Source: Citrobacter amalonaticus (GTDB taxonomy: Bacteria > Pseudomonadota > Gammaproteobacteria > Enterobacterales > Enterobacteriaceae). Taken from it: a stretch of 64,000 nucleotides of DNA. The first letter of the stretch is position 1; every line of letters begins with the position of its first letter. Under the pieces are notes generated by a model. It saw nothing but the letters and a program-made list of their open reading frames with translations, searched no databases and was not told the origin of the DNA. The position numbers were made by a program, and so were the translations under genes. Of the stretch, positions 1 through 8,792 are shown piece by piece. The DNA lies in the NCBI RefSeq assembly GCF_018323885.1, contig NZ_AP024585.1, positions 1,860,001 to 1,924,000 of the forward strand, written 5' to 3'.

Positions 1-175
1 GCGATCGCCGGGGATATAAGTTCAATCAATTTTCATTACGGTATAGGTCTGTTCTATTGATCTGACGCGCTTAACGACTCGCTGCCGTTCGGTATGTTAG
101 TCACACGTAACCTGACAGTGACGCCCGCAGGGGGATCAAGCGGATAATCCCTGCGACATCAAATGAGGAGGGAGT

Positions 176-568
176 ATGTTTTCTTACATCATGCTGGGTA
201 CGAATGATCTGCCACGTGCGATCGGTTTCTACGATCCGTTAATGGAGCTGCTTGGGCACCCGAAAGCAGGCCGCGGCGAAGAGGGCGCATCATGGGGGAT
301 GTTCAGTGAAAACCACACCACCGGATTGTGCGTTGGCAAACCCTTTGATGGCCAGGCCGCAGGTGTCGGAAATGGCACGATGGTGGCGCTGAATGCCCGA
401 TCCGTCGAACATATCCAACAACTTCACGCGCTCGCTCTTCGCCTGGGCGGCACGGATGAAGGCGCGCCGGGTCACAGACCACAGTATGGACAAGGCTTTC
501 ATAGCGCCTATGTCAGAGATCCCGACGGCAATAAGCTGGCGTTTGTCTACTATGCAGACGAATGCTGA
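176..568 (+). CDS. VOC-family (glyoxalase/dioxygenase superfamily) protein
   Basis: A 130-residue protein with the single vicinal-oxygen-chelate fold pattern. The N-terminal strand (FSYIMLGTNDLPRAIGFYD) is the usual start of such domains, and the C-terminal YVRDPDGNKLAFVYY is the hallmark DPDGN strand. Members bind a divalent metal and act as lyases, dioxygenases or resistance proteins; the substrate cannot be told from sequence. A strong Shine-Dalgarno (AGGAGGGAG) ends just before ATG 176. It appears to be a single gene. Ten bases after its stop begins a broken trpA fragment, so the gene sits at an old recombination joint. Confidence 0.85.
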   Translation: MFSYIMLGTNDLPRAIGFYDPLMELLGHPKAGRGEEGASWGMFSENHTTGLCVGKPFDGQAAGVGNGTMVALNARSVEHIQQLHALALRLGGTDEGAPGHRPQYGQGFHSAYVRDPDGNKLAFVYYADEC

Positions 569-577
569 ACATATCTT

Positions 578-783
578 ATGCAACAGGCTCCACCGACACT
601 GCAGGGGTTTGGGGTTTCCACGCCCGATCAGGTGGCGGATGCAATTAACGCTGGTGCGACGGGGGCCATTTCAGGCTCTGCCATCGTCAGGATTATTGAG
701 AAAACAGAGATAATGAGGAAACGATGCTGGCTGAGTTAAAGGCATTTGTGATGAGCATGAAAGCGGCAACGCGTCAGCGGTAA
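578..783 (+). pseudogene. trpA: trpA 3' fragment (tryptophan synthase alpha C-terminus), frameshifted
   Basis: Frame from 578 reads [15 protein letters not shown] then [18 protein letters not shown], the phosphate-binding C-terminal part of tryptophan synthase alpha (PALQGFGISSPEQV and [18 protein letters not shown] in E. coli). After this the frame runs into a stop near 718. The expected ending continues in another frame as [13 protein letters not shown] and MKAATRQR to TAA at 781-783. About 60 residues survive of a roughly 268-residue protein, with one frameshift and no start of its own. It directly follows the VOC gene. I infer a relic of a second or displaced trpA copy cut off by recombination; no trpB is seen. 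Confidence 0.85.
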
Positions 784-1023
784 GTACGTTTCTATTGCCT
801 GTCGGTAGCGGCAGGCAATGGGGGGCGCGACCCTGAATCTGGCGCTCAATCTCGGTTATCCTCATCTTCGCAAATATGGCTTGCGATGGTAAATGAGGCA
901 ATGTCCGCGACGACGGGTGTGATTTCGACGGCGATCACATTTTTCCGACCTGTGCATATCCCTGCTGAAATTACGTGTTACCATTCACCTCGTAAATACC
1001 TTTCAACTCAACCCGAGGCTTTG
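784..1023. other. Stretch between trpA relic and topAI leader, no supported gene
   Basis: There are short open stretches in several frames, but none has a recognisable start, ribosome site or family motif that I can defend. The 3' part must hold the promoter of the topAI leader transcript. It may also contain decayed coding sequence, given the pseudogene just before it. Confidence 0.4.
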
Positions 1024-1047
1024 ATGCTGGAGAATGTAATCATCTGA
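1024..1047 (+). CDS. toiL: Candidate leader peptide ToiL of the topAI operon
   Basis: ATG at 1024 opens a seven-codon frame, MLENVII, ending at TGA 1045-1047, with a purine-rich CCCGAGG just upstream. It lies 116 bases before topAI. In E. coli the topAI mRNA carries a short leader ORF, toiL; ribosome stalling there, provoked by translation-targeting antibiotics, opens the mRNA and relieves repression and Rho-dependent termination of topAI. The position and the hairpin that begins exactly at the stop codon fit this role. That this peptide is ToiL is inference from position plus my memory of the system. Confidence 0.65.
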   Translation: MLENVII

Positions 1048-1088
1048 TAATCAGTTTCCCCGACCTTTTCAGGCCGGACTGATTATCA
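1045..1088 (+). promoter_or_regulatory. Leader hairpin overlapping the toiL stop codon
   Basis: TGATAATCAG (1045-1054) and CTGATTATCA (1079-1088) form a perfect 10-bp inverted repeat, with a 24-base loop containing a pyrimidine run and a GGCC patch. The left arm starts with the TGA stop of the leader peptide, so a stalled or terminating ribosome would occlude the stem. This is the geometry expected of an attenuation switch; no T-run follows, so it is not an intrinsic terminator. Confidence 0.7.
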
Positions 1089-1145
1089 ATGCGCCGAAAT
1101 CGAATGCGGACACCGCTGTGTGTTTGCACGTTTTGCACATGATGA

Positions 1146-1421
<276 letters not shown>

Positions 1422-1431
1422 GGAGAGCGTT

Positions 1432-1983
1432 ATGACAACACGCAACTTCACTATTCATATTACCGATGAAAGTGATACCAACGACATCCGGGAAGTCGAA
1501 ACCCGCGCCTTTGGCTACAGTAAAGAGGCCTGCCTGGTGGCTTCTTTGCTCGAGGACGACACTGCGCGTCCAGCGTTATCGTTACTGGCCAGACAGGAAG
1601 GTAACGCTGTCGGGCATATCCTGTTTACCCGGGCGACATTCAAAGGAGAAATGGATTCCCCTCTGATGCATATCCTTGCTCCCCTGGCGGTCATCCCTGA
1701 ATACCAGGGGAGGGGCGTGGGCGGATTATTGATTCGTACCGGTATAGAACACTTACGTTCGATGGGATGCCAGTGCGTTTTTGTTCTCGGTCATGCCACT
1801 TACTATCCGCGACATGGATTTGAACCCTGTGCAGGAGACAAAGGCTTTCCCGCGCCTTACCCCATTGCGGAGGAACATAAGGCCTGCTGGATGATGCAGT
1901 CCCTCTCCGCACAACCCTTTGATCGTGCCGGCGACATCCAATGTGCGCAGGCCTTAATGAAACCGGAGCACTGGCGTGAATAA
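1432..1983 (+). CDS. yjhQ: YjhQ, GNAT acetyltransferase, antitoxin partner of TopAI
   Basis: A 183-residue protein with a GNAT core: acetyl-CoA-binding motif A at PEYQGRGVGGLLIRTGIEHL (about residues 97-116), followed by CVFVLGHATYYPRHGFEP, the typical beta5/alpha4 region. ATG 1432 is chosen because AAGGAGAG lies just upstream; an in-frame start at 1399 would run into topAI. In E. coli YjhQ neutralises TopAI, and whether it needs acetyltransferase activity is not evident from sequence. It forms one operon with topAI and yjhP. Confidence 0.92.
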   Translation: MTTRNFTIHITDESDTNDIREVETRAFGYSKEACLVASLLEDDTARPALSLLARQEGNAVGHILFTRATFKGEMDSPLMHILAPLAVIPEYQGRGVGGLLIRTGIEHLRSMGCQCVFVLGHATYYPRHGFEPCAGDKGFPAPYPIAEEHKACWMMQSLSAQPFDRAGDIQCAQALMKPEHWRE

Positions 1984-2034
1984 CAATCAGACTGAACGCT
2001 CTGTTACTCGTAACGCAATGAAAGGAATTAACTA

Positions 2035-2781
2035 ATGGATATCCCACGTATTTTTACGATTAGCGAAAGCGAACATCGCATTCATAACCCGTTTACGCCG
2101 GAAAAGTATGCCACATTGGGCCGGGTGTTACGCATGAAGCCGGGAGCGCGCATTCTTGATCTCGGCAGTGGTTCTGGTGAGATGCTCTGCACCTGGGCGC
2201 GCGATCACGGCATTAACGGTACCGGTATCGACATGAGCCAGCTTTTTACTGCCCAGGCAAAACAGCGTGCTGAAGAGCTTGGCGTCAGCGAACGCGTCCA
2301 TTTTATTCATAACGACGCGGCGGGTTACGTCACGGACGAAAAATGCGACGTGGCGGCCTGTGTTGGCGCGACCTGGATTGCCGGTGGCGTAGCCGGAAGC
2401 GTCGGGCTGTTGGCAAAAAGCCTCAAGCCAGGCGGAATGATACTGATCGGTGAACCTTACTGGCGTCAGGTTCCCGCAACGGAAGAGATCGCCCAGGCCT
2501 GTGGTGTTTCGTCGAAGGCTGATTTTATCACCCTTCCTGGGCTCGTCTCTTCTTTCAACGAACTCGGCTATGACGTTGTTGAAATGGTGCTGGCAGACCA
2601 GGAGGGCTGGGACCGATATGAAGCGGCGAAATGGCTGACAATGCGCCGTTGGTTAGAAGCTAATGCAGAGGATGATTTTGCCGATGAGGTTCGCGCGGAG
2701 TTGACGATAGCGCCTGAACGCCATGTCACCTACACCCGGGAATACTTCGGTTGGGGCGTATTTGCGTTAATCGCACGATAA
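2035..2781 (+). CDS. yjhP: YjhP, class I SAM-dependent methyltransferase
   Basis: A 248-residue protein almost identical in layout to E. coli YjhP. Motif I is ILDLGSGSGEML (about residues 40-51), followed by GTGIDMS for the ribose-binding acidic residue and VAACVGATWIAGG for motif IV. The substrate is unknown. It is the third gene of the topAI operon, 51 bases after yjhQ, and its constant linkage to a toxin pair suggests an accessory role, but nothing in the sequence proves that. Confidence 0.9.
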   Translation: MDIPRIFTISESEHRIHNPFTPEKYATLGRVLRMKPGARILDLGSGSGEMLCTWARDHGINGTGIDMSQLFTAQAKQRAEELGVSERVHFIHNDAAGYVTDEKCDVAACVGATWIAGGVAGSVGLLAKSLKPGGMILIGEPYWRQVPATEEIAQACGVSSKADFITLPGLVSSFNELGYDVVEMVLADQEGWDRYEAAKWLTMRRWLEANAEDDFADEVRAELTIAPERHVTYTREYFGWGVFALIAR

Positions 2782-2795
2782 AGTAAGTAATGCGG

Positions 2796-2813
2796 CATAG
2801 CCTGAGGGCTATG
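2796..2813 (+). terminator. Possible terminator hairpin after yjhP
   Basis: CATAGCC, a TGAG loop and GGCTATG form a 7-bp stem 14 bases after the yjhP stop. Only a weak T-rich tail follows, so termination efficiency is uncertain. Confidence 0.4.
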
Positions 2814-3457
2814 TCGTATTCTCTCCAGAAGAGAAGCGTCGTGGCGAAAGCAACGACCGTATTAAATAATTATCACACCTGAAACCTTCTTCCTTTCTGT
2901 CTCACAAAGACGTCCGGCCAGGTGCGTCCACAATTAATCGTTAAAAAAGCGAAAATGGATTGTTTCTGTGACGCGGTTATAATAATTATTTAATAATCCA
3001 TAAAAGGTTAGGGCCTGTTTTTAAATACGTTAAATAATTTCTTGTTAATAATTAACATTCTCTTCTCTTGTGTTTGTAGGATAATTCAGTATTTTCAGAA
3101 GATTCTTAAAATGTATTTTTGATAATTCCTAAGATTGATGCTGATATTTATTTACTTTCCTGGATGGCGATTAAATAATCCTGGTTTTTTTATGATTTAA
3201 CACGTTGTTGTGTTGATTTATTGTTTCTGTTTGTTTTCTGTATTGTTACACCATATGACTTTTTTGTTTTTTGTAACAAATTGATATTTATATAAATATG
3301 TTGGTTTTTGTTAATATTCCGATCTGGTGTGACGATAGAAATAAGAATAGTGATAGTTTTTTCCTATCATGATGTATTAGATTGAACAGTTATATCAATT
3401 GGCAGTTTTTTTTAAGTTAAGTGTATATTTGCGAATAGCGATACAAGGAGGGATAAC
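2814..3457. other. AT-rich non-coding region upstream of the regulator gene
   Basis: About 640 bases, very rich in A and T compared with flanking genes, with long T tracts and no supported reading frame. Such curved, AT-rich DNA in enterobacteria is typical of H-NS-silenced accessory islands. It presumably holds the promoter of the regulator at 3458. I see no clear single promoter or operator. Confidence 0.5.
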
Positions 3458-4042
3458 GTGGTTGTCGATGATAAAATTTCTCCACTGATCGCTCTTGCGC
3501 TGAGTGAAATAAAAAATTGGGCAGCGAGGCCATCAGATCGGAAACCATTCTGCTTTCTTCCTGCAATGTGGGTACAAACACGATGCTGTTGCGCCATAGT
3601 CGCTGAATATACATTAGTGAGTATTTCAGATAAACAAGATAATTTGTTCCTGAAACAACATATAAACTATAGTGATTCTATTAGTCTGATTATTGAAAAA
3701 CTTAAGGATGCGCAGGCTAACAGTGGGGAGCAGACGTGTGAGTTCTGCCAGTTTATGGCGAGGATGAATCGGGCGGATAAACACACGCTCAATGCGATTG
3801 TTTGTCTGGATACCTATGCTGACGCTTCGCAATATCTGGGGTTGAGCCAGAAGTCGATATACTCAAGGTTGTACAGTATTCTTGAACGTATTAACGTAAG
3901 GGATAAGCGGTTATTTTTTCGCTGGTATAAATATATGTTGATTCATTCAACAACATTCCGGCCTCAGGGCCTGAATATTGTCCTTTCTGTGGCGGATTTT
4001 CCACCAGGCTCAGAAGTGAATGAAACGATCAACGGGCACTGA
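3458..4042 (+). CDS. Putative LuxR/RcsA-type transcriptional regulator
   Basis: A 194-residue protein starting at GTG 3458 with a near-perfect AAGGAGG 6 bases upstream. The N-terminal part (with Cys clusters at TRCCCAIV and CEFCQFM) matches nothing I recognise. The C-terminal third, DASQYLGLSQKSIYSRLYSI (about residues 124-143) followed by LERINVRDKRLFFRWY, has the recognition-helix pattern of a LuxR-like HTH as in RcsA- and GadE-type regulators. It lies alone in AT-rich DNA beside the sphingolipid cluster and has its own terminator. I infer a local regulator; target and ligand are unknown. Confidence 0.6.
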   Translation: MVVDDKISPLIALALSEIKNWAARPSDRKPFCFLPAMWVQTRCCCAIVAEYTLVSISDKQDNLFLKQHINYSDSISLIIEKLKDAQANSGEQTCEFCQFMARMNRADKHTLNAIVCLDTYADASQYLGLSQKSIYSRLYSILERINVRDKRLFFRWYKYMLIHSTTFRPQGLNIVLSVADFPPGSEVNETINGH

Positions 4043-4057
4043 AACGTAACAGAAAAG

Positions 4058-4080
4058 GGAATCCTTACGGATTCCTTTTT
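4058..4080 (+). terminator. Rho-independent terminator of the regulator gene
   Basis: GGAATCC, TTAC loop, GGATTCC and TTTTT, starting 15 bases after the stop of the regulator at 3458-4042. Confidence 0.85.
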
Positions 4081-4349
4081 CGCGTGTCCTGTTCAGCACG
4101 TCTATGGCAAGGGAGATCCGGCAGGGGGCACCCCTTGCCGTATCAGACTGATATTCTATACAGATGATAAGCCCTTCCGGGTTACGTCAGGATTGACGTT
4201 CGTGAATTGAATGGCTTTGGCTACCTGATGTGCCATTAAAACCGAACATTTACTGCGACGCCTGTTAGCAGAAAAACATACGTTATGGGTTAAGACCTGC
4301 TTTAGAGAGGGAACTTACTGATACCCGCGTTTGCTTCTTCAGACCGCAG
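4081..4349. other. Intergenic, convergent genes
   Basis: Lies between the end of the regulator and the 3' end of yghO. It contains a loose inverted repeat with GGCAAGG (near 4105) and CCTTGCC (near 4134) arms, possibly the yghO transcription end, but no gene. Confidence 0.4.
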
Positions 4350-5474
4350 TCAGAGTTGTTTTTCGTACAGGCGATAGCGCTTATAGGCAACTCCGCCGAT
4401 GCGTTCCAGGATTGTGCGCATCCCGCTATTAGACTCCAGAATCCAGGACATCTTCAGCGCGTCAATATGGTGTCTGGCAAACGGGTCGCGTAATGCCTCT
4501 ATTAACAGCAGAGCCATGACCGGGCCAATGCGGCTGAACTGATATTCCTGACGAACGCCCATCAGAGGCACCCGCGCGGTGCGCACACCGCTCACTTTTA
4601 GTCGCCAGAGCAGTTTGGCCCAGCCGAAAGGCAACAGCCGACCGTTGAGATCGGCGATCGCCTCATTAATATTCGGCAGGCCAACGATAAAGGCGCAAGG
4701 CACCGAATCTATTTCAGCAATGTGAATCATATCGTCCGGAACAAGGAATTTGAGCTGCTCGCCCATGGAGGCGAATTCGTGTTCCGTGAAGGGGACAAAT
4801 CCCCAGTTGTGCTGCCATCCGGAGTTGAAAATTTCACGCAGAATCTGCATTTCTTCACTAAACCGCTTACGGTTGATGCTGCGAATGGTGACCTTTTGAC
4901 GCACCTGATCCATCAGTCGGACCAGCGACGGTGAGAAAGATAAATCTGTGCGCTGCATCCAATAGGCAAGCAGATCGATTCCTTTGGTGTATCCCAGTTG
5001 TTCCACGTGAGCGCCATAATAGGGTTTCCCGTGTGGCATCAGCGCGCAGGGCGGCGTCTCAAAGCCATCAACCAGCAGGCCGCTTTCCTGGTTAATGTTC
5101 AGGCTAAAAGGTCCGGTGATTTTTTGCGCCCCGGCGGATTTCAGCCATGATTCGGCGGCGGCAAACAGTGCGCTAAAGACCTCAGGGTCGTCGATGGCAT
5201 CGAGCATGCCAAAATGACCCGTGTCGTTGCCATACCGTTTGCGATGCAGGGTGTCAATTTGTGCCGTGATGCGTCCGACGACCCGTCCTGCTTTTTTAGC
5301 GATCCATGCCTGCCAACGAATATGTTCAGAACCCGGATTTTTCGCGGACAGATGCTCTGCACGTTCAAGGTGCAAGGGGTCGATCCAGCTGTCGTCGGCG
5401 CAATAAAGTGAAGAAGGGAAAGAGATAAACGTGTTGAGGTCATGTTTATTCATGACTTTTTGTATCTGAATCAT
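4350..5474 (-). CDS. yghO: YghO, GNAT-fold N-acyltransferase, candidate bacterial ceramide synthase
   Basis: A 374-residue protein of the YghO type. The N-terminal half carries WQAWIAKKAGRVVGRI and GHFGMLDAIDD, typical of GNAT-fold acyltransferases that act on lipids. The second half ends with ALKMSWILESNSGMRTILER, also a conserved signature of this group. In Caulobacter a protein of this class (bCerS) N-acylates the sphingoid base. E. coli YghO has been listed under vague names. The gene is divergent from a run encoding an acyl-AMP ligase, reductase, ACP and serine palmitoyltransferase, exactly the set needed for ceramide. That it acylates 3-ketosphinganine or sphinganine is inference from family and context. 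Confidence 0.8.
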   Translation of the reverse strand: MIQIQKVMNKHDLNTFISFPSSLYCADDSWIDPLHLERAEHLSAKNPGSEHIRWQAWIAKKAGRVVGRITAQIDTLHRKRYGNDTGHFGMLDAIDDPEVFSALFAAAESWLKSAGAQKITGPFSLNINQESGLLVDGFETPPCALMPHGKPYYGAHVEQLGYTKGIDLLAYWMQRTDLSFSPSLVRLMDQVRQKVTIRSINRKRFSEEMQILREIFNSGWQHNWGFVPFTEHEFASMGEQLKFLVPDDMIHIAEIDSVPCAFIVGLPNINEAIADLNGRLLPFGWAKLLWRLKVSGVRTARVPLMGVRQEYQFSRIGPVMALLLIEALRDPFARHHIDALKMSWILESNSGMRTILERIGGVAYKRYRLYEKQL

Positions 5475-5848
5475 AAACAGCCTTAAATAAAAAGTGCAGA
5501 AATAAACATAATTACACTGACTGCCAACTGGTCAGTCGAAACGAAATAAATTACTGAATGTTTCTTTCTCTCTTTTACCACTTAATGCGGTTGGTGATAA
5601 AACAGGACGGTAAAACATAAGGCTGGAGTCGGACAGGGCGTTTAATGATAACTCTCCCTTCGGAGAATGAAATAAAATATTTAGCTGGGTAATATCATAA
5701 TTATTGAAATTGAAATGCAGAAAAACATTTATTTTGCTGATGATCTTTTAGCCAAAAAAGAGATACTGTTTAATGACTATTTAATTTATATTATCACCCG
5801 CCGATTATTTGTTTTGTATATCCATCGATTTTAAATTCAAACATTTTC
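5475..5848. promoter_or_regulatory. Divergent promoter region between yghO and the synthesis operon
   Basis: 374 AT-rich bases that must drive yghO leftward and the acyl ligase-reductase-ACP-SPT operon rightward. ACTGAC (5516-5521) and GTCAGT (5531-5536) form an inverted repeat 42 bases upstream of yghO, a possible operator or 5'-UTR hairpin. I cannot assign promoter boxes with confidence. Confidence 0.5.
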
Positions 5849-7591
5849 ATGGTGTATATGTCCAATAGAATCTCAACTCATTCTCTTCCTATGCGTTATG
5901 CTGACTTTTCAACCCTGGTGGAAGCTCTGGACTATGCCGCTTTGGGAAATGCAGGAATGAATTTTTATGATCGACGCATTCAGCCTGAAGCGGTACTGGA
6001 ATACCGAGAGCTAAAAATGCGGGCTAAAGCCGGAGCCAGACGGTTGCTTTCATTGAATCTCAACAAGGGCGATCGCGTCGCGCTGATTGCGGAAACCAGC
6101 GTCGGTTTTGTCGAAGCCTTTTTTGCGTGTCAGTATGCGGGGTTGGTGGCGGTACCGCTGGCCATTCCTATGGGGGTTGGACAACGCGATTCTTATTCCG
6201 CGAAATTGCAGGGCCTGCTCGCCAGTTGTCAGCCTGCGGCTATCATCAGCAGTGACCAATGGTTGTCGCTGATAAATGTGGTCAACGAGCATGGTGCGGC
6301 AATCCGCATTCTCAGCAATGCGCAATTTAATGCGCTGCCGGAAAAGGATATTGAGTTGCCATTACCGTCGCCAGACGATATTGCTTACCTTCAGTACACC
6401 TCAGGCAGCACGCGTTTTCCTCGTGGCGTCATTATTACTCACCGTGAAGTTATGGCGAATCTGCATGTGATTAGCCATGATGGAATCAAATTGCGAGACA
6501 GTGACCGTTGCGTATCCTGGCTGCCTTTTTATCATGATATGGGGCTGGTGGGCTTTCTGCTTACGCCTGTGGCGACTCAGCTATCCGTTGACTATCTGCG
6601 CACCCAGGATTTTGCTATGCGCCCGCTGCAGTGGTTGAAATTAATCAGTCAGAACCGCTGCACCGTCTCCGTTGCGCCGCCTTTCGGTTACGATTTATGC
6701 CTGCGTCGTATCAATGACAACGAACTTGCCGGGTTGGATCTCTCCTGCTGGCGCGTAGCCGGAGTGGGGGCAGAACCCATTTCCGCCGGACAACTGAATC
6801 AGTTTGGCGAATGTTTCAAGCGCGCGGGATTTGACAGCAAAGCATTCATGCCGTGCTATGGTTTGGCTGAAAATGCGCTGGCGGTGAGCTTTTCTGATGA
6901 AGCCTCCGGCTCACAGGTGAGCGATGTCGATCGCGACGTACTCGAATGCCAGGGTAAAGCGGTTGCGCCGACGAAAAGTACCCGGGCGATATCTACCTTC
7001 GTGAATTGCGGTAAAGCGCTTCCCGGCCACCGCATTGAAATTCGTAACGAAGTTGGGAGCCCATTGCCTGAAAGAGACGTTGGTCATATCTGCATTTCCG
7101 GTCCGAGTCTGATGAGTGGTTATTTTCAGGATCCGGTTTCGCAGAAGGATATCCAGTCAACGGGATGGTTGGATACCGGGGATCTGGGCTATCTTCTGGA
7201 TGGCTACCTGTACGTGACGGGACGTATAAAAGATCTGATCATTATTCGCGGTCGGAATATCTGGCCACAGGATATTGAGTATATTGCAGAACAGGAACCG
7301 GAAATACATTCCGGCGATGCGATAGCATTTGTGACGTCTCAGGAACGGATTATTTTACAGATCCAGTGCCGGGTCAGTTGTGAAGAACGTCGGGCGCAGA
7401 TCGTCCATAGCCTGACCGCACGGGTACAAAGCGAGTTTGGGGTTTCTGTCAGCATCGAACTCTTGCCGCCGCACAGTATTCCACGGACATCATCCGGGAA
7501 ACCAGCGCGTGCGGAAGCAAAAAAACGCTACCTGAATCTCTTTGCTGAGTCGCTTAACTCACCGATCCCTATGCCGGGATACTTGCAATGA
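5849..7591 (+). CDS. Fatty acyl-AMP ligase (FAAL-like), loads fatty acid on the cluster ACP
   Basis: A 580-residue adenylate-forming enzyme. ATP-binding motif YTSGSTRFPRG lies at about 183-193, PFYHDMGLVG near 226, CYGLAEN near 338, TGDLGYL and GRIKDLIIIRGRNIWPQDIE near 450-470, and the catalytic lysine of the last motif in TSSGKPAR near 549. The HDMGLVG pattern and the insertion length fit fatty acyl-AMP ligases rather than acetyl-CoA synthetases. Caulobacter ceramide synthesis also needs an acyl-ACP/CoA synthetase. ATG 5858 is an alternative start. The stop overlaps the next start (ATGA), indicating coupling. Substrate chain length is not visible. Confidence 0.85.
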   Translation: MVYMSNRISTHSLPMRYADFSTLVEALDYAALGNAGMNFYDRRIQPEAVLEYRELKMRAKAGARRLLSLNLNKGDRVALIAETSVGFVEAFFACQYAGLVAVPLAIPMGVGQRDSYSAKLQGLLASCQPAAIISSDQWLSLINVVNEHGAAIRILSNAQFNALPEKDIELPLPSPDDIAYLQYTSGSTRFPRGVIITHREVMANLHVISHDGIKLRDSDRCVSWLPFYHDMGLVGFLLTPVATQLSVDYLRTQDFAMRPLQWLKLISQNRCTVSVAPPFGYDLCLRRINDNELAGLDLSCWRVAGVGAEPISAGQLNQFGECFKRAGFDSKAFMPCYGLAENALAVSFSDEASGSQVSDVDRDVLECQGKAVAPTKSTRAISTFVNCGKALPGHRIEIRNEVGSPLPERDVGHICISGPSLMSGYFQDPVSQKDIQSTGWLDTGDLGYLLDGYLYVTGRIKDLIIIRGRNIWPQDIEYIAEQEPEIHSGDAIAFVTSQERIILQIQCRVSCEERRAQIVHSLTARVQSEFGVSVSIELLPPHSIPRTSSGKPARAEAKKRYLNLFAESLNSPIPMPGYLQ

Positions 7592-8502
7592 GCATCACGG
7601 TTGCGGTGACAGGTGGAACCGGCTTTATCGGGAAGCATATTATTGATGACCTGCTGTCCCGCGGTTTTGCCGTTCGGGTGTTAACCCGAACGATTCGCCA
7701 CGACGTGCGCGATAATCTTGTCTGGATCAGAGGGGCGCTGGAAGACAGTGAGGCACTGGCGCAACTGGTCGCCGGGGCGGAACATGTCATCCACTGTGCA
7801 GGGCAGGTTCGCGGACACACAGAAGCGATCTTCACCCGCTGCAATGTTGAAGGCAGCCAACGGCTGATGCAGGCCGCGAAAGAGAGCGGCAGCTGTCGAC
7901 GCTTTCTGTTTATCTCGTCGCTTGCAGCACGTCACCCGGAACTCTCATGGTATGCAAATTCCAAGTATGTCGCAGAACAACGGCTAACGACGATGGCCGC
8001 AGAAATTACGCTGGGGATTTTTCGACCTACGGCAGTGTATGGACCCGGTGACAAAGAGTTAACACCGCTGTTTCGCGCGATGCTGCGCGGTTACCTTCCG
8101 CGTTTTGGCGCTGCCGAGGCCCGTTTGTCATTTTTGCACGTGAGCGATTTAGCGCAGGCTGTCAGTCAATGGCTCATGGCCGACCAGACGCCGGTTTATC
8201 TGTATGAACTCTGCGATGGTGTTGCCGGTGGCTACAACTGGCAACGCATTCAGGAAATTGCGGCCGCAGTGCGCAACGGACCGGTTCACACCGTAACCAT
8301 TCCGTTACCGTTACTCACATTGTTTGCCGACGCGAGTACGTTAATCAGTCGGTTTGCCGGAAAAGAACCGATGTTAACCCGGAGTAAAGTTTGTGAGTTA
8401 ATCCACTCTGACTGGTCGGCAAATAATAAATCTCTGTGCGAGAAAATAAATTGGTTTCCCCGGGTTAGCCTGGAATATGCGTTACGGCAGGGGTTATTTT
8501 AA
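7588..8502 (+). CDS. NAD(P)-dependent epimerase/dehydratase-like reductase, candidate ceramide reductase (CerR-like)
   Basis: A 304-residue extended short-chain dehydrogenase. The nucleotide-binding TGGTGFIG is at residues 8-15 and the catalytic pair Tyr122/Lys126 in WYANSKYVAE. In Caulobacter an epimerase-like enzyme (CerR) reduces the 3-keto group of the sphingoid lipid. Lying between the acyl ligase and the ACP/SPT genes with a 4-base start/stop overlap, this protein is the obvious counterpart. The direction and exact substrate (ketosphinganine or ketoceramide) are inference. Confidence 0.82.
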   Translation: MSITVAVTGGTGFIGKHIIDDLLSRGFAVRVLTRTIRHDVRDNLVWIRGALEDSEALAQLVAGAEHVIHCAGQVRGHTEAIFTRCNVEGSQRLMQAAKESGSCRRFLFISSLAARHPELSWYANSKYVAEQRLTTMAAEITLGIFRPTAVYGPGDKELTPLFRAMLRGYLPRFGAAEARLSFLHVSDLAQAVSQWLMADQTPVYLYELCDGVAGGYNWQRIQEIAAAVRNGPVHTVTIPLPLLTLFADASTLISRFAGKEPMLTRSKVCELIHSDWSANNKSLCEKINWFPRVSLEYALRQGLF

Positions 8503-8519
8503 TTATTTATATTACAGGT

Positions 8520-8792
8520 ATGTTATTTTCTATGTTAAATCATGAAGAAGTAATGGATTACACCCTTGAGTGTTTACAGGGTATGGTCGAAAGCGGCGTA
8601 GATATCCATCCTGACAGCGATCTGGTTAATGATCTTGGGCTGGAATCGATTAAAGTTATGGATTTATTAATGTTGCTGGAAGATAAATTCGACATTTCCA
8701 TCCCTATTAATATTTTGCTGGATGTCAGAACCCCGGCGCAATTAATGGAAGCGTTAATCCCTTATCTGGAGAGTATCAATGAGTCTCTATGA
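8520..8792 (+). CDS. Acyl carrier protein of the sphingolipid cluster
   Basis: A 90-residue ACP. The phosphopantetheine site is Ser43 in DLGLESIKVMDLL (LES replaces the commoner DSL), preceded by helix I (EEVMDYTLECLQGMV) and followed by DKFDISIP of helix III. It is distinct from the housekeeping AcpP. It overlaps the start of the SPT gene by 14 bases, so the two are co-translated and probably interact. Start is ATG 8520; ATG 8532 is possible but lacks a better ribosome site. Confidence 0.88.
   Translation: MLFSMLNHEEVMDYTLECLQGMVESGVDIHPDSDLVNDLGLESIKVMDLLMLLEDKFDISIPINILLDVRTPAQLMEALIPYLESINESL

Noticed and set aside
784..1023. Fragments reading like a membrane flippase end (TLNLALNL, AMSATTGVISTAITFF) in two frames
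   Set aside because: Too short and only weakly similar; would need a frameshift and a search to support.
4350..5474. YghO as a dATP pyrophosphohydrolase-type enzyme
   Set aside because: No Nudix box is present; the visible blocks fit a GNAT-type acyltransferase.
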